DNA from: Evansella clarkii
GTDB taxonomy: Bacteria; Bacillota; Bacilli; Bacillales; Salisediminibacteriaceae
Length of the DNA stretch: 64,000 nucleotides
Reading direction: 5' to 3'
Assembly (NCBI RefSeq): GCF_002019695.1
Contig: NZ_KV917376.1
Coordinates: 4,904,072-4,968,071, forward strand
Each line of letters begins with the position of its first letter. The stretch's first letter is position 1. Below are positions 18,042-27,831 of this stretch, piece by piece. A program made the translations under genes and the position numbers. The notes below the pieces were generated by a model that saw only the letters and a list, made by a program, of their open reading frames with translations, searched no databases and was not told the DNA's origin.

Positions 18042-19199
18042 TTAAGTGCGGGAGACAGGAGCAGGATGGGCCTGTTTCAGCATGTAAGCCCCTTGCACTG
18101 CGACTACAGCCATCAGGACAAACCACGCAGTAAAATATGGGGAAATAAAGTCTCTTACTGCAGCAGCAATAAACGGCCCTGTAATTGTTCCTGTGGAAAA
18201 TACAGCAGACAGGAATGCAAAAGCCATTCCTCTGCTTCCATCTCCAGTCTTTTCTGCCACAAGAGTCATCATAGCGGGAAAAATAATGCCTGATGCAGCT
18301 CCGAATAAAAGAATGCTGTAATACGGCAGCATTTTATCTGAGAACATCATTATTCCAAGAGCTGCAGCCATTAAAATTAATCCGGATAAGGCTCTGATGT
18401 CGCTCCGGATCCGGTGGAGGAAAATGAAGGCGAGCACGAGCATCGTACCTATGCCCAGCAGGCTTGTGAGTTTTCCGGCTTCTCCTTTCGAAATTCCTTG
18501 TTCTACTATTAAAAACGGAAGCTCATACATTAAAATACTCTGAGCGAACATAATGGCAAATGCAGTCAGAAAAACGGGATAAAAGAGAGAATTAAAAGCA
18601 TTGCCTTTGATTACTTGCTTCGATACATTACGTTTTACGAGCACCGGCGGCTGTTCCAGAAATAAAACTGCTAAACAGAAAGCTGTTCCTGTCAGGACAG
18701 CAATGATTAAATAAGCACCATCGGCCCCGTATTTTTCCCCTGCCCAGCCGCCAAGCGCAGGAGCAGCCGCCATTGCCAGGGTAACCATAAATGTATTGAG
18801 TGCCATATTTCTGCTCTGTGATTCACTGTTTCTTGCAAACGAAGACAGAAAGGCCATACATGCAGGAGTTAAGAAAGCCAGTATAAAGCCGTTTAGTACT
18901 CTCAAAATAAACAAATGGCTTGTCTCCTGAACGAAAATATGGGCAAGAAAAGATATTGCCAGCATTAATAATGGTATAACGATAAAAAGCTTAGGGCCTG
19001 TCCTGTCGATTGACAGACCCGCAAGAAGGTTGCCTCCAAGATTTGCAAAGGAAGCCGTGCTCAGCATTAATCCTATGACCATACTGCCTGCCCCAAGGGA
19101 AACAGCAAGAGGAGTAAACACCGGGTACTGCATATGAACACTTATAAATATCAGCAGAAGTATAAGATGCAAAACTATCTTCTCTCTTCTGTATCTCAT
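18042..19199 (-). CDS. Major facilitator superfamily transporter
   Basis: A 385-residue secondary transporter with twelve predicted membrane helices, with a basic N-terminus (MRYRREK) followed directly by helix one. The loop after helix two, AGLSIDRTGPKLF, matches the MFS motif A position. GAGGTGG lies seven bases upstream of the ATG. It resembles drug/sugar efflux-type MFS proteins, but the substrate cannot be told. It sits between ecsA and hit, where B. subtilis has no such gene. Confidence 0.88.
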   Translation of the reverse strand: MRYRREKIVLHLILLLIFISVHMQYPVFTPLAVSLGAGSMVIGLMLSTASFANLGGNLLAGLSIDRTGPKLFIVIPLLMLAISFLAHIFVQETSHLFILRVLNGFILAFLTPACMAFLSSFARNSESQSRNMALNTFMVTLAMAAAPALGGWAGEKYGADGAYLIIAVLTGTAFCLAVLFLEQPPVLVKRNVSKQVIKGNAFNSLFYPVFLTAFAIMFAQSILMYELPFLIVEQGISKGEAGKLTSLLGIGTMLVLAFIFLHRIRSDIRALSGLILMAAALGIMMFSDKMLPYYSILLFGAASGIIFPAMMTLVAEKTGDGSRGMAFAFLSAVFSTGTITGPFIAAAVRDFISPYFTAWFVLMAVVAVQGAYMLKQAHPAPVSRT

Positions 19200-19370
19200 T
19201 CACAGACCACCTCGCTCCCCTATTCCTATGAGCCTCCCGTTAGAAATATGCTCATAGTCTGGTCAAGCGGCCCTTTCATATGACCGTATTTCAGCTATCA
19301 GACATGCTTTTTTGTTTACAAGGAGAATTATGATAATATAGAGGAAAATTAATGTACAGAGGTGGTAACT

Positions 19371-19805
19371 ATGGCATTTTCTAATGATTGTATTTTCTGC
19401 AAAATTATTAAAGGTGATATTCCATCAGCAAAAGTTTATGAAGACGAAGACGTCCTGGCATTTCTTGATATCAGCCAGGTAACGAAAGGACATACATTAA
19501 TTATCCCGAAAAACCACGAAGAAAACGTTTATGAGCTTTCTGAGCATACAACTAAAACACTTTTCTCAGCAGTGCCAAAAGTAGCTAAAGCAATTAAGGC
19601 AGCATATGATCCTGTTGGATTAAATGTTTTGAACAACAATGGCAAGGAAGCAGGGCAAACTGTCTTCCATTATCACCTGCACCTGCTGCCCCGCTATGGT
19701 AAAGGAGATGGGTACGGTGCTGTCTGGCATGACCACAGCAGCCAGTATTCGAGCGAAGACTTGCAAAAAATGGCGGGAGAGATTTCCGTTAAAGTTGTGA
19801 GGTAA
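19371..19805 (+). CDS. hit: HIT family hydrolase
   Basis: A histidine-triad nucleotide hydrolase (Hint/Fhit-like). The 144-residue protein has the N-terminal CIFCKIIKGDIPS and the catalytic triad HYHLHLLPR (His100, 102, 104). Members hydrolyse purine nucleoside phosphoramidates. The ATG at 19371 follows AGAGGTGG; an in-frame GTG at 19362 overlaps that site. It is divergent from the ecs side and precedes serC, as in B. subtilis. Confidence 0.95.
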   Translation: MAFSNDCIFCKIIKGDIPSAKVYEDEDVLAFLDISQVTKGHTLIIPKNHEENVYELSEHTTKTLFSAVPKVAKAIKAAYDPVGLNVLNNNGKEAGQTVFHYHLHLLPRYGKGDGYGAVWHDHSSQYSSEDLQKMAGEISVKVVR

Positions 19806-19862
19806 ATCTTTTATCTGAAGAGCACGATATCTATAAAGGAAATAAGCACCATATACAGGTTA

Positions 19863-19902
19863 AACAGAAATCCTTTATTATTTGAGGATTTCTGTTTTTT
19901 CT
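19863..19902 (+). terminator. Terminator of hit
   Basis: AACAGAAATCCT pairs with AGGATTTCTGTT around a ten-base loop, followed by TTTTCTTT. Confidence 0.85.
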
Positions 19903-20022
19903 TTACAAAATCCTCTTAATTTTAAGCTAAAAATACTTTAATTTTGTAATCCGTTAAACTGCCGGCAGGAATTTCAGAATTATTTAAGAATGTATTTAGA
20001 TAGAGAAATGGAGGGACACACA

Positions 20023-21111
20023 GTGAACGTAAAATATAATTTTAATCCAGGCCCAAGCGCTCTGCCCCGGGAAGTACTCAAGATAGCAGAGAAAAATATG
20101 TTTAACTATAATAATTCAGGAATGTCGGTCATGGAAATGAGCCACAGAAGCAGTCTGTATGAAGAAATTCACTACAATGCCCTGAACTTAATCCGTAAAC
20201 TCCTTAAAATTCCTGATGACTTCACTATTCTGTTCATGCAGGGAGGCGCCAGTTTGCAGTTCGCTATGCTGCCGCTTAATTTTCGCCAAACGGGCAGACA
20301 GGCTGCTTACGTTCTTACCGGTTCCTGGTCGGAAAAAGCGTTCCAGGAAGCTTCCCGGACAGGCAGTGCCTATGCCCTGGCATCTTCCGGAGAATCCGGA
20401 TACAGGACTCTTCCATCTGTTGATTATACCCATTGCCTGCCGGAAACTGACTATATCCATTTCACTTCCAATAATACGATCTTTGGGACTCAGTGGGGAG
20501 AAATTCCTCAGCGTGAAAGCATCCCGTTGTTTATCGATGCTTCGAGCGATATATTCAGCAGACAGGTAAACTGGAAAAATACAGACCTGTTGTACGCAGG
20601 AGCACAAAAAAATGCCGGCCCTGCCGGAGTGACGATTGTCGTGCTTCGTAATGAATTAGTAAAAGATACTATCGAAGGAGTCCCTCATTATCTGAACTAC
20701 AACACACATATGAAAGCTGATTCTCTGTACAATACTCCACCTGCACTTTCCATATACGTGCTCGGTCTGATGCTGGACTGGATAAGTGAACATGGCGGAA
20801 CGGAAGAAATGGAAAAAAGAGCAGAGCAAAAAGCAGGCGTTATTTATAATTTAATTGATTCAAGCAACGGTTTTTATAAGGGGTATGTTATGCCGGATGC
20901 CAGGTCTAAAATGAACATTACATTTAACCTGAGAAGTAAAGAACTTGAAGAAAAGTTCCTGCAAAAAGCGAATGATGCTGGTTTTACCGGACTTGCAGGC
21001 CATCGTTCCGTCGGAGGGTGCAGAGCTTCTCTCTATAACGGAGTTCCGGAAGAACACGCTGAACAACTGGCTTATTTTATGGAAAAATTTCAAAGACAAT
21101 CTTTGCATTAA
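20023..21111 (+). CDS. serC: Phosphoserine aminotransferase SerC
   Basis: PLP enzyme that converts 3-phosphohydroxypyruvate to 3-phosphoserine in serine synthesis. The 362-residue protein begins YNFNPGPSALP, has QGGASLQF and SNNTIFGTQW, and carries the PLP lysine in YAGAQKNAGPAG (Lys196). The GTG at 20023 is chosen because GGAGGG lies seven bases upstream and the SerC fold starts right there; an upstream ATG would add 11 unmatched residues. No serA is adjacent. Confidence 0.95.
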   Translation: MNVKYNFNPGPSALPREVLKIAEKNMFNYNNSGMSVMEMSHRSSLYEEIHYNALNLIRKLLKIPDDFTILFMQGGASLQFAMLPLNFRQTGRQAAYVLTGSWSEKAFQEASRTGSAYALASSGESGYRTLPSVDYTHCLPETDYIHFTSNNTIFGTQWGEIPQRESIPLFIDASSDIFSRQVNWKNTDLLYAGAQKNAGPAGVTIVVLRNELVKDTIEGVPHYLNYNTHMKADSLYNTPPALSIYVLGLMLDWISEHGGTEEMEKRAEQKAGVIYNLIDSSNGFYKGYVMPDARSKMNITFNLRSKELEEKFLQKANDAGFTGLAGHRSVGGCRASLYNGVPEEHAEQLAYFMEKFQRQSLH

Positions 21112-21222
21112 CAAAATGAAGTATTAAAGTAATTTATAATTGTAATATTCTTTCTCTGTAATAAAAAAACTATATATTAATATTTCTCTCAAGAATAATT
21201 AACTAAAATAAAGGGTGAGTTT

Positions 21223-21585
21223 ATGATAAATAAAACATATATAGCAGGAATTATAACGGGAACCGTTTTAGCTGGCGGTGCCCTACTGCTTTCAACTACC
21301 GGCACCGGGCGCAGTGCCTATGATAAGTATGATCAGGCAAAGGATACGCTGCTTACATCCTGGAACGAGCTGAAGATAGAAATCGAAGAGTTCTTAATTA
21401 CTGTAAACGAGTTAAAAGACAAGGCAGTTTCCCTGATAAAAGAGTATGTTCCCTCTTTAAAAAAGCGTCTGGAACAGCTGAAAGAGGAGTTTAAGCCACT
21501 GGCAGAGGAAGTAAAGGAACTAGTATCAGAAATTGAAGAAATTCTTCTTGCGCTTACTAACGAACTTAAAAAGGTTAAGGAATAA
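21223..21585 (+). CDS. yhaH: YtxH-like small membrane-anchored coiled-coil protein (YhaH-like)
   Basis: A 120-residue protein with one N-terminal membrane segment (residues ~5-25, glycine-rich) and then an almost wholly charged helix rich in Glu, Lys and Leu. This is the layout of YtxH/YhaH general-stress proteins. The length and its place between serC and hpr match B. subtilis YhaH (about 118 residues). AAAGGGTGAG precedes the ATG. Molecular function is unknown. Confidence 0.75.
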   Translation: MINKTYIAGIITGTVLAGGALLLSTTGTGRSAYDKYDQAKDTLLTSWNELKIEIEEFLITVNELKDKAVSLIKEYVPSLKKRLEQLKEEFKPLAEEVKELVSEIEEILLALTNELKKVKE

Positions 21586-21743
21586 CGCTGGCTGATCAGC
21601 GTTTTCCAAAACTAATTTTCAGAAAATACTGAAATGAACTTGTGAAAATTTATTATATTATGTTATGATGTTAATATCATTTTCCTAGTAAAATAATGAA
21701 TTTTTAGAAAATATTTATTGAGGATCTCGAATGGAGGGAGTTT

Positions 21744-22328
21744 ATGGAACAACAAACTGTACAATCCATAAAGCAATCAATAATGTTCAACCATAAGGTT
21801 GCTCAACTTAGTAAAGCTTTGTGGAAATCTATTGAAAAAGACTGGCAAAGCTGGATTAAACCTTTTGACCTGAACATTAATGAACACCATATCCTCTGGA
21901 TTGCTTATCATTTGGAGGCGGCCTCCATTTCAGACATTGCAAAATTTGGGGTAATGCACGTTTCTACTGCATTCAACTTTTCAAAAAAGCTGGAAGAGAG
22001 AGGTTTGCTTACATTTTCCAAACGCCAGACAGACAAAAGAAATACTTACGTATACCTTACCAAAGAAGGGGAAGAGTTATTCATCAAAACGATGGAAGGA
22101 TATAACCCAAGTACTTACGGTGTTTACAGTGGCTCTCTTCCAATTAAAGAGCTTTACGGGAAATTCCCTGAATTTTCAGAACTGATGAGTATTATTAAAC
22201 ATATTTACGGGCCAGACTTCATGGATATATTTGAGAAGTCATTAACGAAAATCGAATCAGATTTTATCGAAGAGGACGGCAGGCTTACGGGCGTATCTAA
22301 ACAGCAAACAGAAGTTCAGACTCCTTAA
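21744..22328 (+). CDS. hpr: MarR-family transition-state regulator ScoC/Hpr
   Basis: A DNA-binding repressor of exoprotease, peptide-transport and sporulation genes in Bacillus. The 194-residue protein has the winged helix of MarR proteins at about residues 40-115 ([20 protein letters not shown] as recognition region, [15 protein letters not shown] as wing) plus the ScoC-specific C-terminal extension. GGAGGGAG precedes the ATG. Its place downstream of yhaH and serC matches B. subtilis. Confidence 0.93.
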   Translation: MEQQTVQSIKQSIMFNHKVAQLSKALWKSIEKDWQSWIKPFDLNINEHHILWIAYHLEAASISDIAKFGVMHVSTAFNFSKKLEERGLLTFSKRQTDKRNTYVYLTKEGEELFIKTMEGYNPSTYGVYSGSLPIKELYGKFPEFSELMSIIKHIYGPDFMDIFEKSLTKIESDFIEEDGRLTGVSKQQTEVQTP

Positions 22329-22774
22329 AACATACTTAAACCACCAGGATATTCGTGCCCTGGATACTTAAATTATAATTTACTCAGAAACCGGCTATAA
22401 CCGGTTTTTTTTTTGGCAGCCGGCTTTTTTCACAGCTTTAAGAAATATCAGATATAGATAAGCCGTCCAGTCTCTTTTCTTTTCCAGTATTGCTCCCCTG
22501 TTTTCTGCTCCACTCATTTCGTGACCCTAACACCTCCTCATTTTTTAAGTAATTCTCTCGTCTCCTTTATAGTCATAATTATCCCTGTACGGAACCCTGG
22601 AATAAATTTCAGGATATATATAGATAATCTTTTAAGAAAATATAAAAAAAGGCTTGATTTATTCTTCGCCAGGGCTTAAATTACTATAAGTGCAATAATA
22701 ATAAAACTTACTGAAAATAAGCATTCGGGAACATATCTGCGTTATTACTGGCTAATCTAAGGAGGTGTGAGCAG
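22329..22774. other. Gene-free stretch after hpr
   Basis: It holds a terminator-like hairpin near 22389-22414 and the leader of the next gene. Short antisense frames near 22397-22525 have no well-spaced ribosome binding site. Nothing else recognisable was seen. Confidence 0.5.
22389..22414 (+). terminator. Probable terminator of hpr
   Basis: A short ACCGG / CCGGT stem is followed by ten Ts, about 60 bp after the hpr stop. The stem is weak but the T-run is long. Confidence 0.55.
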
Positions 22775-23329
22775 ATGAACTGCTGGAAATCAATTTCAGT
22801 GGAGAAAGACATTGGTATGGTAAGATTGTTATTTTTATCTGCCCTCACCATGATGGTGTACTTTATGGTTTATTTTGTATTCTTCACTACATTTATTACT
22901 TCAGAGCCGTTAGTTGATTATGGAGTATTATTTTTAACGATATTAATGGTAATGGTTTTTCCCCTTCATGTTCTGCTGCACTGCCTGCCAATCTGGCTGT
23001 CTGGCAGCAAAGCAAGGATTCGGGTTAGAAAACAGCACTGGCCTTATATTTATTACTCAGCAATGGGTACCATTTCGAAACAGACTGCTATTTTATCAGC
23101 GATTTTTCCAGGGGTGGTTATCACCACAGGATCAGTTCTTGTAACGGTCACAATGCCTCACATTATGCATTACATGGCAATGATGTCTGCCCTTAACATT
23201 GGTATTTGTGTGTATGATTTTTTGCATATGAAGCAGTTGTCAAGAGCCCCTAAAAAATGCCTTGTCGAGGAACATCGGAACGGTTACCATATCCTGTATG
23301 ATAACCAGTTTACTAAAATAAGAAATTAA
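22775..23329 (+). CDS. DUF3267-like membrane protein
   Basis: A 184-residue protein with about four hydrophobic segments (near 20-42, 48-68, 100-125 and 128-148). HVLLHCLPIWLSG recalls the HExxH-like metal-site region of DUF3267 proteins, with the Glu replaced by Val. No enzymatic role is established for the family. AAGGAGGTG precedes the ATG. It is monocistronic and ends in a hairpin. Family assignment is tentative. Confidence 0.6.
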   Translation: MNCWKSISVEKDIGMVRLLFLSALTMMVYFMVYFVFFTTFITSEPLVDYGVLFLTILMVMVFPLHVLLHCLPIWLSGSKARIRVRKQHWPYIYYSAMGTISKQTAILSAIFPGVVITTGSVLVTVTMPHIMHYMAMMSALNIGICVYDFLHMKQLSRAPKKCLVEEHRNGYHILYDNQFTKIRN

Positions 23330-23335
23330 TAATTT

Positions 23336-23371
23336 AGGCGGATCCAGTTTTTTATCCGGATCCGCCTTTTA
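23336..23371. terminator. Terminator between the DUF3267-like gene and the YpmS-like gene
   Basis: AGGCGGATCC pairs with GGATCCGCCT across a 12-base loop and is followed by a short T-run. It lies between two converging genes. Confidence 0.7.
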
Positions 23372-23950
23372 CTATGGGATAACAATCTGTATTTCTATAT
23401 CATCCTCTGGAAGATTGAGACTCTGTACTTCAATCTCCACTTCCTCTGAGATGCCATGACGGAGATCAAGGTAAAACTTGCTTTCCTCAGGAAGCACATG
23501 GATCCAGTCAGGAAGGTCATCACCATCCTGAATCAGGTTGAATACAGTGCTTGAAGGGAGCCCAAGACCAGCAATACTGAAAGATCTTGAAACAAGTTCC
23601 ACATTGCCTCCATCAGTAACTAGAGGCTCCAGTTCCATCTCAACAGGCACGGTAAATCCCAGTGCTTCTACCTCCGTGTGAAAATATACGAGATCCTCAA
23701 GATAGAGCTGGTAGTCCTCTCCTTCTCCACTTTCCGCTAACTCTTTCTCCAGCCAGTAATTTATGTCATCTCTCGAAGCAGATACGGTAAACCTGGCACC
23801 TTCCGTCTGTTCAGTCTGCGGCCTTTGGAAATCGTCATTTACTGCACCTGAGGAAATAGAAAAAAGATATACAGCCAGGGAAGCAATAATGATAAAAATA
23901 ATACCGGCCAGAATAATGAAGGCTATTCTCCAAGGGTTTTGTGTTTTCAT
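23372..23950 (-). CDS. YpmS-like (DUF2140) membrane-anchored protein
   Basis: A 192-residue protein with one N-terminal membrane segment (residues ~9-31) and an extracytoplasmic domain of alternating beta strands, as in YpmS/DUF2140 proteins. RDDINYWLEKEL and IHVLPEESKFYLDLR are the most family-like parts. Function is unknown. AGGAGG at 23957-23962 sets the ATG at 23950; the TTG six bases upstream overlaps it. Confidence 0.7.
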   Translation of the reverse strand: MKTQNPWRIAFIILAGIIFIIIASLAVYLFSISSGAVNDDFQRPQTEQTEGARFTVSASRDDINYWLEKELAESGEGEDYQLYLEDLVYFHTEVEALGFTVPVEMELEPLVTDGGNVELVSRSFSIAGLGLPSSTVFNLIQDGDDLPDWIHVLPEESKFYLDLRHGISEEVEIEVQSLNLPEDDIEIQIVIP

Positions 23951-24064
23951 AAACAACCTCCTGTTAATATTTGAGTTTATTGATTTACAGCGTATGACTA
24001 TTCAATTTCCCGATATTTTGTTACAGTATATACAGGAGTCTACCTAATAAGTGGGGGTTACTAC

Positions 24065-24241
24065 ATGCTACCTTTCTTTTTATTTGCAATCTTTTATTTG
24101 TTTGTGATTAACTCTATGACAAATACATTGGTTATCCAGAAGGAAATACCTGAAGAACGGCAGGCCAAGGTGTTCCGGACAATAAATATTCTGATCACCA
24201 TCCTGCTCACATCATCATATTTCAGAGTTTTTGTGGCCTGA
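24065..24241 (+). CDS. Small membrane protein, 58 residues
   Basis: A short gene with two hydrophobic segments (MLPFFLFAIFYLFVI and INILITILLTSSYFRVF) separated by a charged loop (QKEIPEERQAK). A GGGGG stretch precedes the ATG and a strong terminator begins 16 bp after the stop, which supports its reality. I do not recognise a named family. Confidence 0.6.
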   Translation: MLPFFLFAIFYLFVINSMTNTLVIQKEIPEERQAKVFRTINILITILLTSSYFRVFVA

Positions 24242-24256
24242 CGTGATTAGGGGTTT

Positions 24257-24284
24257 GGCAGAGAATTTATTCTCTGCCTTTTTT
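24257..24284 (+). terminator. Terminator of the 58-residue protein gene
   Basis: GGCAGAGAA pairs with TTCTCTGCC around a four-base loop, followed by six Ts. Confidence 0.88.
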
Positions 24285-24558
24285 CATGCTGCTACCAGAA
24301 TATAATTAATATGTTCCATTATTTTATTCCATTAAAACTTCCATTTCAATGCTGCTGGATCCTCAAGCGCATGTCCAATTGGGGGAGCCGATCCTCCTCC
24401 AGTTCAAGTACGATACAATTATCCAAAGATTATTTATTCATAGATAAGGAAAAACCAACAGACCAAATCATCAGATTTGGTCTGTAATTTAGTACACCTT
24501 TTTATATATTCCCATGAAACAGAACAATTTATTAATTGCTACCAGTCCTTTATTGATG
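24285..24558. other. Gene-free stretch
   Basis: No gene was seen. A hairpin at 24459-24485 probably ends the minus-strand gene to the right. Confidence 0.5.
24459..24485 (-). terminator. Probable terminator of the small membrane protein gene at 24559-24804
   Basis: On the minus strand CAGACCAAAT pairs with ATTTGGTCTG and is followed after two bases by GGTTTTTCC. Confidence 0.55.
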
Positions 24559-24804
24559 CTATTGCTGCCTTTTCTCTTTATACTTTCTTAGAAATTCCTC
24601 TCCTTCTTCTTCGATTAGTTTCTGTTCTGCCTTTTCATCTGCCAGCCTTGTCTGGATAAACATAACCGCGCAAAAAACAATCGCAAGATATATTCCATAA
24701 ATCCACCAGTGAGCAGGTCCCCCTGCTGCCGCAGCAAACTGCCATAGAACTACTCCAATAATTACTAATCCAATTACCGGAAAAATAACTACAGATGGCC
24801 TCAT
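24559..24804 (-). CDS. Small two-helix membrane protein
   Basis: An 81-residue protein with two hydrophobic segments (about residues 5-25 and 32-52) and a highly charged tail (DEKAEQKLIEEEGEEFLRK). A GGAGGAGGAAGAGGT purine-rich site precedes the ATG. No named family is recognised. It is monocistronic. Confidence 0.65.
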   Translation of the reverse strand: MRPSVVIFPVIGLVIIGVVLWQFAAAAGGPAHWWIYGIYLAIVFCAVMFIQTRLADEKAEQKLIEEEGEEFLRKYKEKRQQ

Positions 24805-24944
24805 ACCTCTTCCTCCTCCGCCATTCTATCTTTCTATTAAACTCTATGAAGAAGAAGCATAAATATGATAGGAAGTTATAGGAAGTTTGATTATTATTTT
24901 TACGGGGAATAAAGCACATAACACGATATACGGAGGGAATAACA

Positions 24945-25265
24945 ATGAAAAACAAACCACTGGCACAATGGACATACGGTGAATTTCAGGAACATCTTGT
25001 ACAACACGTCATGAATCATCTGGAAAAGAACGAAATTACATCCCCTCTTATTTATTTTCCCCTTGTAAACGAAAAAGTGGAAACATTCTTGTTCGCCCAC
25101 TGGCAGGAAGCCTGGGATCAGTGTTCTCAATTAACATGGGAAGAGTGGAGAAATGATAATTGTTATAAAATATTTGAAGATGAGGTTATTAACGATACAT
25201 TAAAAGAAGCACAGCTTATGGATATGAGAGGACCTGAACCGGTTGAGGAAAGAGAATTAATATAA
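24945..25265 (+). CDS. Hypothetical protein, 106 residues
   Basis: A soluble acidic protein rich in Trp, Glu and His (QWTYGEFQEHLVQHVMNHL, WEEWRNDNCYKIFEDEV). No signal peptide or known motif is visible. CGGAGGGA precedes the ATG and a strong hairpin follows the stop, so it is a real monocistronic gene. Function unknown. Confidence 0.65.
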   Translation: MKNKPLAQWTYGEFQEHLVQHVMNHLEKNEITSPLIYFPLVNEKVETFLFAHWQEAWDQCSQLTWEEWRNDNCYKIFEDEVINDTLKEAQLMDMRGPEPVEERELI

Positions 25266-25280
25266 TGAGTTTTCAATATA

Positions 25281-25324
25281 AAAAGGAGGTGTTCTGAAAG
25301 CTTTACCAGAACACCTCCTTTTCA
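25281..25324. terminator. Bidirectional terminator
   Basis: AAAAGGAGGTGTTCTG pairs with CAGAACACCTCCTTTT around a ten-base loop. The left arm looks like a ribosome binding site, but no start follows it. Confidence 0.8.
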
Positions 25325-25395
25325 GTTTTTCAGGGAAGTCCCCCGGCACCTTGAATGGCCAGTACTTTCTTACCACTTTTGCGCAGAAAAAGAGT

Positions 25396-25417
25396 AAGGC
25401 CGCCTTAAAGGCGGCCT
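25396..25417 (-). terminator. Terminator of yhaM
   Basis: On the minus strand GGCCGCC pairs with GGCGGCC around a five-base loop, followed by TTACTCTTTTTC. Confidence 0.7.
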
Positions 25418-25425
25418 CCGCATTC

Positions 25426-26385
25426 TTACATATCAAATGGGACTTTATGAAACTTCGGCTTATAAAAAGAGCGGTTATCCATTGCATAAACTCTTTCGCT
25501 GAATTCCCCTGGCATTACTCTGTCAAGTGCTCTGTCCATCATAAACATTTTTGCATCGAAATTATCGATCATGTGGAGGATTTCTGCTTCCCTGATAAGA
25601 GGAGGTTTAGGGCTGCCCCATTCACCTTTACCATGATGGCTGAGAACCAGATGCTGCAGTACTGTTACCTCATCACCGTCTATTTCCAGCTCTTTTGCTG
25701 TCTCATCAATTTCGTTAACGATAATGGATATGTGACCAATAAGCTTCCCTTCCAGCGTATACTGGGAATCCAGAGGCCCTGAAAGTTCTCTGACTTTTCC
25801 AAGGTCATGGAGTATTACTCCGGCATAGAGTAAATCTTTATCAAGTGTCGGATAAAGCTGCGCAATACTATTTGCCAGATCAAGCATCGTTACAACATGG
25901 TATGCCAGCCCGGAAACGTACTCATGATGGTTTTTAGTCGCAGCAGGAGCTTCAGCAAAAGCCTTCTGGTGCTTTTTAAACAAATGCCTCGTAATCCTTT
26001 GTATTTTCGGGTTCTTCATCTCGAATATATACTGGGTGACTTTCTCGATCATCTCCTGGGGATCAAGCGGAGCTGAAGGAAGGAAGTCGGATGTTTTCAC
26101 ATGGTCCATGCCGGTTGTAGGTCTGATCGCCTTTATCTTTAACTGCCTGGCTCCACGGAATTCCTGAATTTCCCCATGAACATGGACGATTACAGAACTG
26201 ACAAATACCTCCTGGTCTTCAGGTGATACTCCCCATAGCTTTGCTTCAATTTCTCCAGTCTGGTCTGACATCTGCAGTGTCAGAAAAGGCTTTCCGTTGC
26301 TGGCTATTCCTTTTTTCGCGCTTTTTATCAGTAAATATTGTTCAATGTTTTCCCCGATTTGATAGTAATTGATACCTTTCTTCAT
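25426..26385 (-). CDS. yhaM: 3'-5' exoribonuclease YhaM
   Basis: A nuclease that degrades RNA (and single-stranded DNA) from the 3' end. The 319-residue protein has an N-terminal OB-fold (about residues 15-95) and an HD domain with His163, the HD pair in ILHDLGKV (193-194) and [12 protein letters not shown]. The length fits B. subtilis YhaM (about 314). GGGGGGAG precedes the ATG. In B. subtilis it follows yhaO-yhaN directly; here a two-component system lies between. Confidence 0.95.
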   Translation of the reverse strand: MKKGINYYQIGENIEQYLLIKSAKKGIASNGKPFLTLQMSDQTGEIEAKLWGVSPEDQEVFVSSVIVHVHGEIQEFRGARQLKIKAIRPTTGMDHVKTSDFLPSAPLDPQEMIEKVTQYIFEMKNPKIQRITRHLFKKHQKAFAEAPAATKNHHEYVSGLAYHVVTMLDLANSIAQLYPTLDKDLLYAGVILHDLGKVRELSGPLDSQYTLEGKLIGHISIIVNEIDETAKELEIDGDEVTVLQHLVLSHHGKGEWGSPKPPLIREAEILHMIDNFDAKMFMMDRALDRVMPGEFSERVYAMDNRSFYKPKFHKVPFDM

Positions 26386-26457
26386 TCTTCTCCCCCCTGC
26401 CGGAAATTATTAAGTCTGTTATTTCAAATCTTTAACTTCTGGGCCTTATGGGATTCC

Positions 26458-27831
26458 TCAGCTTTTCCCGCTTCCTTTTCTAGGACGTTCGCCCTTCGGA
26501 AAAACCATAGAAAAACATACACCGTCCTGCTCATTTGCTACAGTCGGATATCCTCCATGAAGTTCACAAATACGTTTTACAATCGCCAGTCCTAAACCAA
26601 ACTGGCCTTTATTCCCTTTCCTGAATGGGGTGAAAATATGTTCAATCTCTTTTTCAGGAATGTTTTCTCCATTGTTTCTGACCCGTATAATAACTTTGTC
26701 CTTCTTTTCCTCTGCTGAAAGCTCTATGGAATCCCTTGCATATCTCATAGCGTTCTCCACTAGGTTTTCCAGGAGAACACTCAGGAGCTCTTTATCACCA
26801 TTAAGTGATACAGAATCTCCATGAACGGATATGTGTACATCTTCCCTGTGCAGGAAAAACCTCTCTTCAATCGCATATGCAATAGAGCCGAAGGGGAACG
26901 CCTCTTTTTCCATAGGACTTTCTTTTAACGCGTCCAGTTTTGTGTAATAAAGCATATCTTTAACTCTTTTTTCCATCCTGTTCGACTCTTCAATAATAAC
27001 ATCCATGGTCTTTTCTATATTTTCCTTAGGAAGAATACCGTCTTTTACGGAAGTGGCATAACTTTTCACTACCATAATTGGTGTTTTCAGTTCGTGAGAA
27101 GCGTGCTGAATAAATGTCTTTTGCGCCCGGTCATAGCGTATAAGATTCTGGCGCATTTTTTCAAACTGTCCGGATAATTTCTCGAAATCCTTATCGCCTT
27201 CCCAGTAAAAAGGCTCCTTCCAGTTACGTTCCGCAATCTGTTCAAAATGGTTTCCTAAGCTGGTAAGCGGCATCTTCAGATAGTGCTTGAGCCAGAAAGC
27301 TGGTATAAGGCTTAACAACCCTGCAATCAGAATAATATAAGCAAGAGTGCCCCAAAGTCTGTTTACCATCTGATTGAGATAGGTATCCCACATATAGGAA
27401 ATATGGTAGGCTTCGCCGCCGGTTGTATAGACTTTGTAAATAACATAGAACAAAGTGGCTTCATTGTATGTCAGCTGATACCGGCCTCTCCGTTCCATCT
27501 GATTATGAGCTTTTTCCCCCATCTCCCTCAGTACCTCGGTAGGCACAGGCCCGCCTTCTATGGTTCCAAATTGATTAATCAGAGTAATATGCCCTACGGA
27601 TCTTTCTGCGTTCCTCCGCTCTATAAAATCAATTTCCGAGGTAGGAGGAACGAGGTGTTCCCCGTGAGGGTTGGAAAACCTGGCTTGTTCCTGTTCGATA
27701 ATTCGGTATGTTTCTTCAGTAAGAGTGTTCTGCAGCGAAAAATGATAGATCGTTCCTACAAGCAGGCCGACCATAACAATAATGGCTATAAAAGAAAACC
27801 AAATCCGCTGCGTTAAGTTAAGCTTTATCAT
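26458..27831 (-). CDS. cssS: Sensor histidine kinase, CssS-like
   Basis: A membrane kinase of 457 residues: membrane segments at about 9-30 and 160-180, an extracytoplasmic sensor of ~125 residues, a HAMP-like linker (WLKHYLKMPLTSL), a HisKA domain with His246 in QHASHELKTPIMVV, and HATPase boxes ending FGLGLAIVKR. IKDGI/VKDGILPKENIEKT-type and DMLYYTKLD-type stretches resemble B. subtilis CssS, which senses secretion stress and induces htrA/htrB. The start overlaps the end of the regulator gene by 4 bp. No htrA is adjacent, so target genes are elsewhere. Confidence 0.8.
   Translation of the reverse strand: MIKLNLTQRIWFSFIAIIVMVGLLVGTIYHFSLQNTLTEETYRIIEQEQARFSNPHGEHLVPPTSEIDFIERRNAERSVGHITLINQFGTIEGGPVPTEVLREMGEKAHNQMERRGRYQLTYNEATLFYVIYKVYTTGGEAYHISYMWDTYLNQMVNRLWGTLAYIILIAGLLSLIPAFWLKHYLKMPLTSLGNHFEQIAERNWKEPFYWEGDKDFEKLSGQFEKMRQNLIRYDRAQKTFIQHASHELKTPIMVVKSYATSVKDGILPKENIEKTMDVIIEESNRMEKRVKDMLYYTKLDALKESPMEKEAFPFGSIAYAIEERFFLHREDVHISVHGDSVSLNGDKELLSVLLENLVENAMRYARDSIELSAEEKKDKVIIRVRNNGENIPEKEIEHIFTPFRKGNKGQFGLGLAIVKRICELHGGYPTVANEQDGVCFSMVFPKGERPRKGSGKS

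Noticed and set aside
20188-20607. A 139-codon minus-strand frame opposite serC
   Set aside because: It is the shadow of serC, whose motifs are intact in the other strand.
22397-22525. Small minus-strand frames after hpr with a purine-rich stretch upstream
   Set aside because: The distance from GGAGGTG to the ATG is about 13 bases, the product looks unlike any known small protein, and the frame runs through the hpr terminator.
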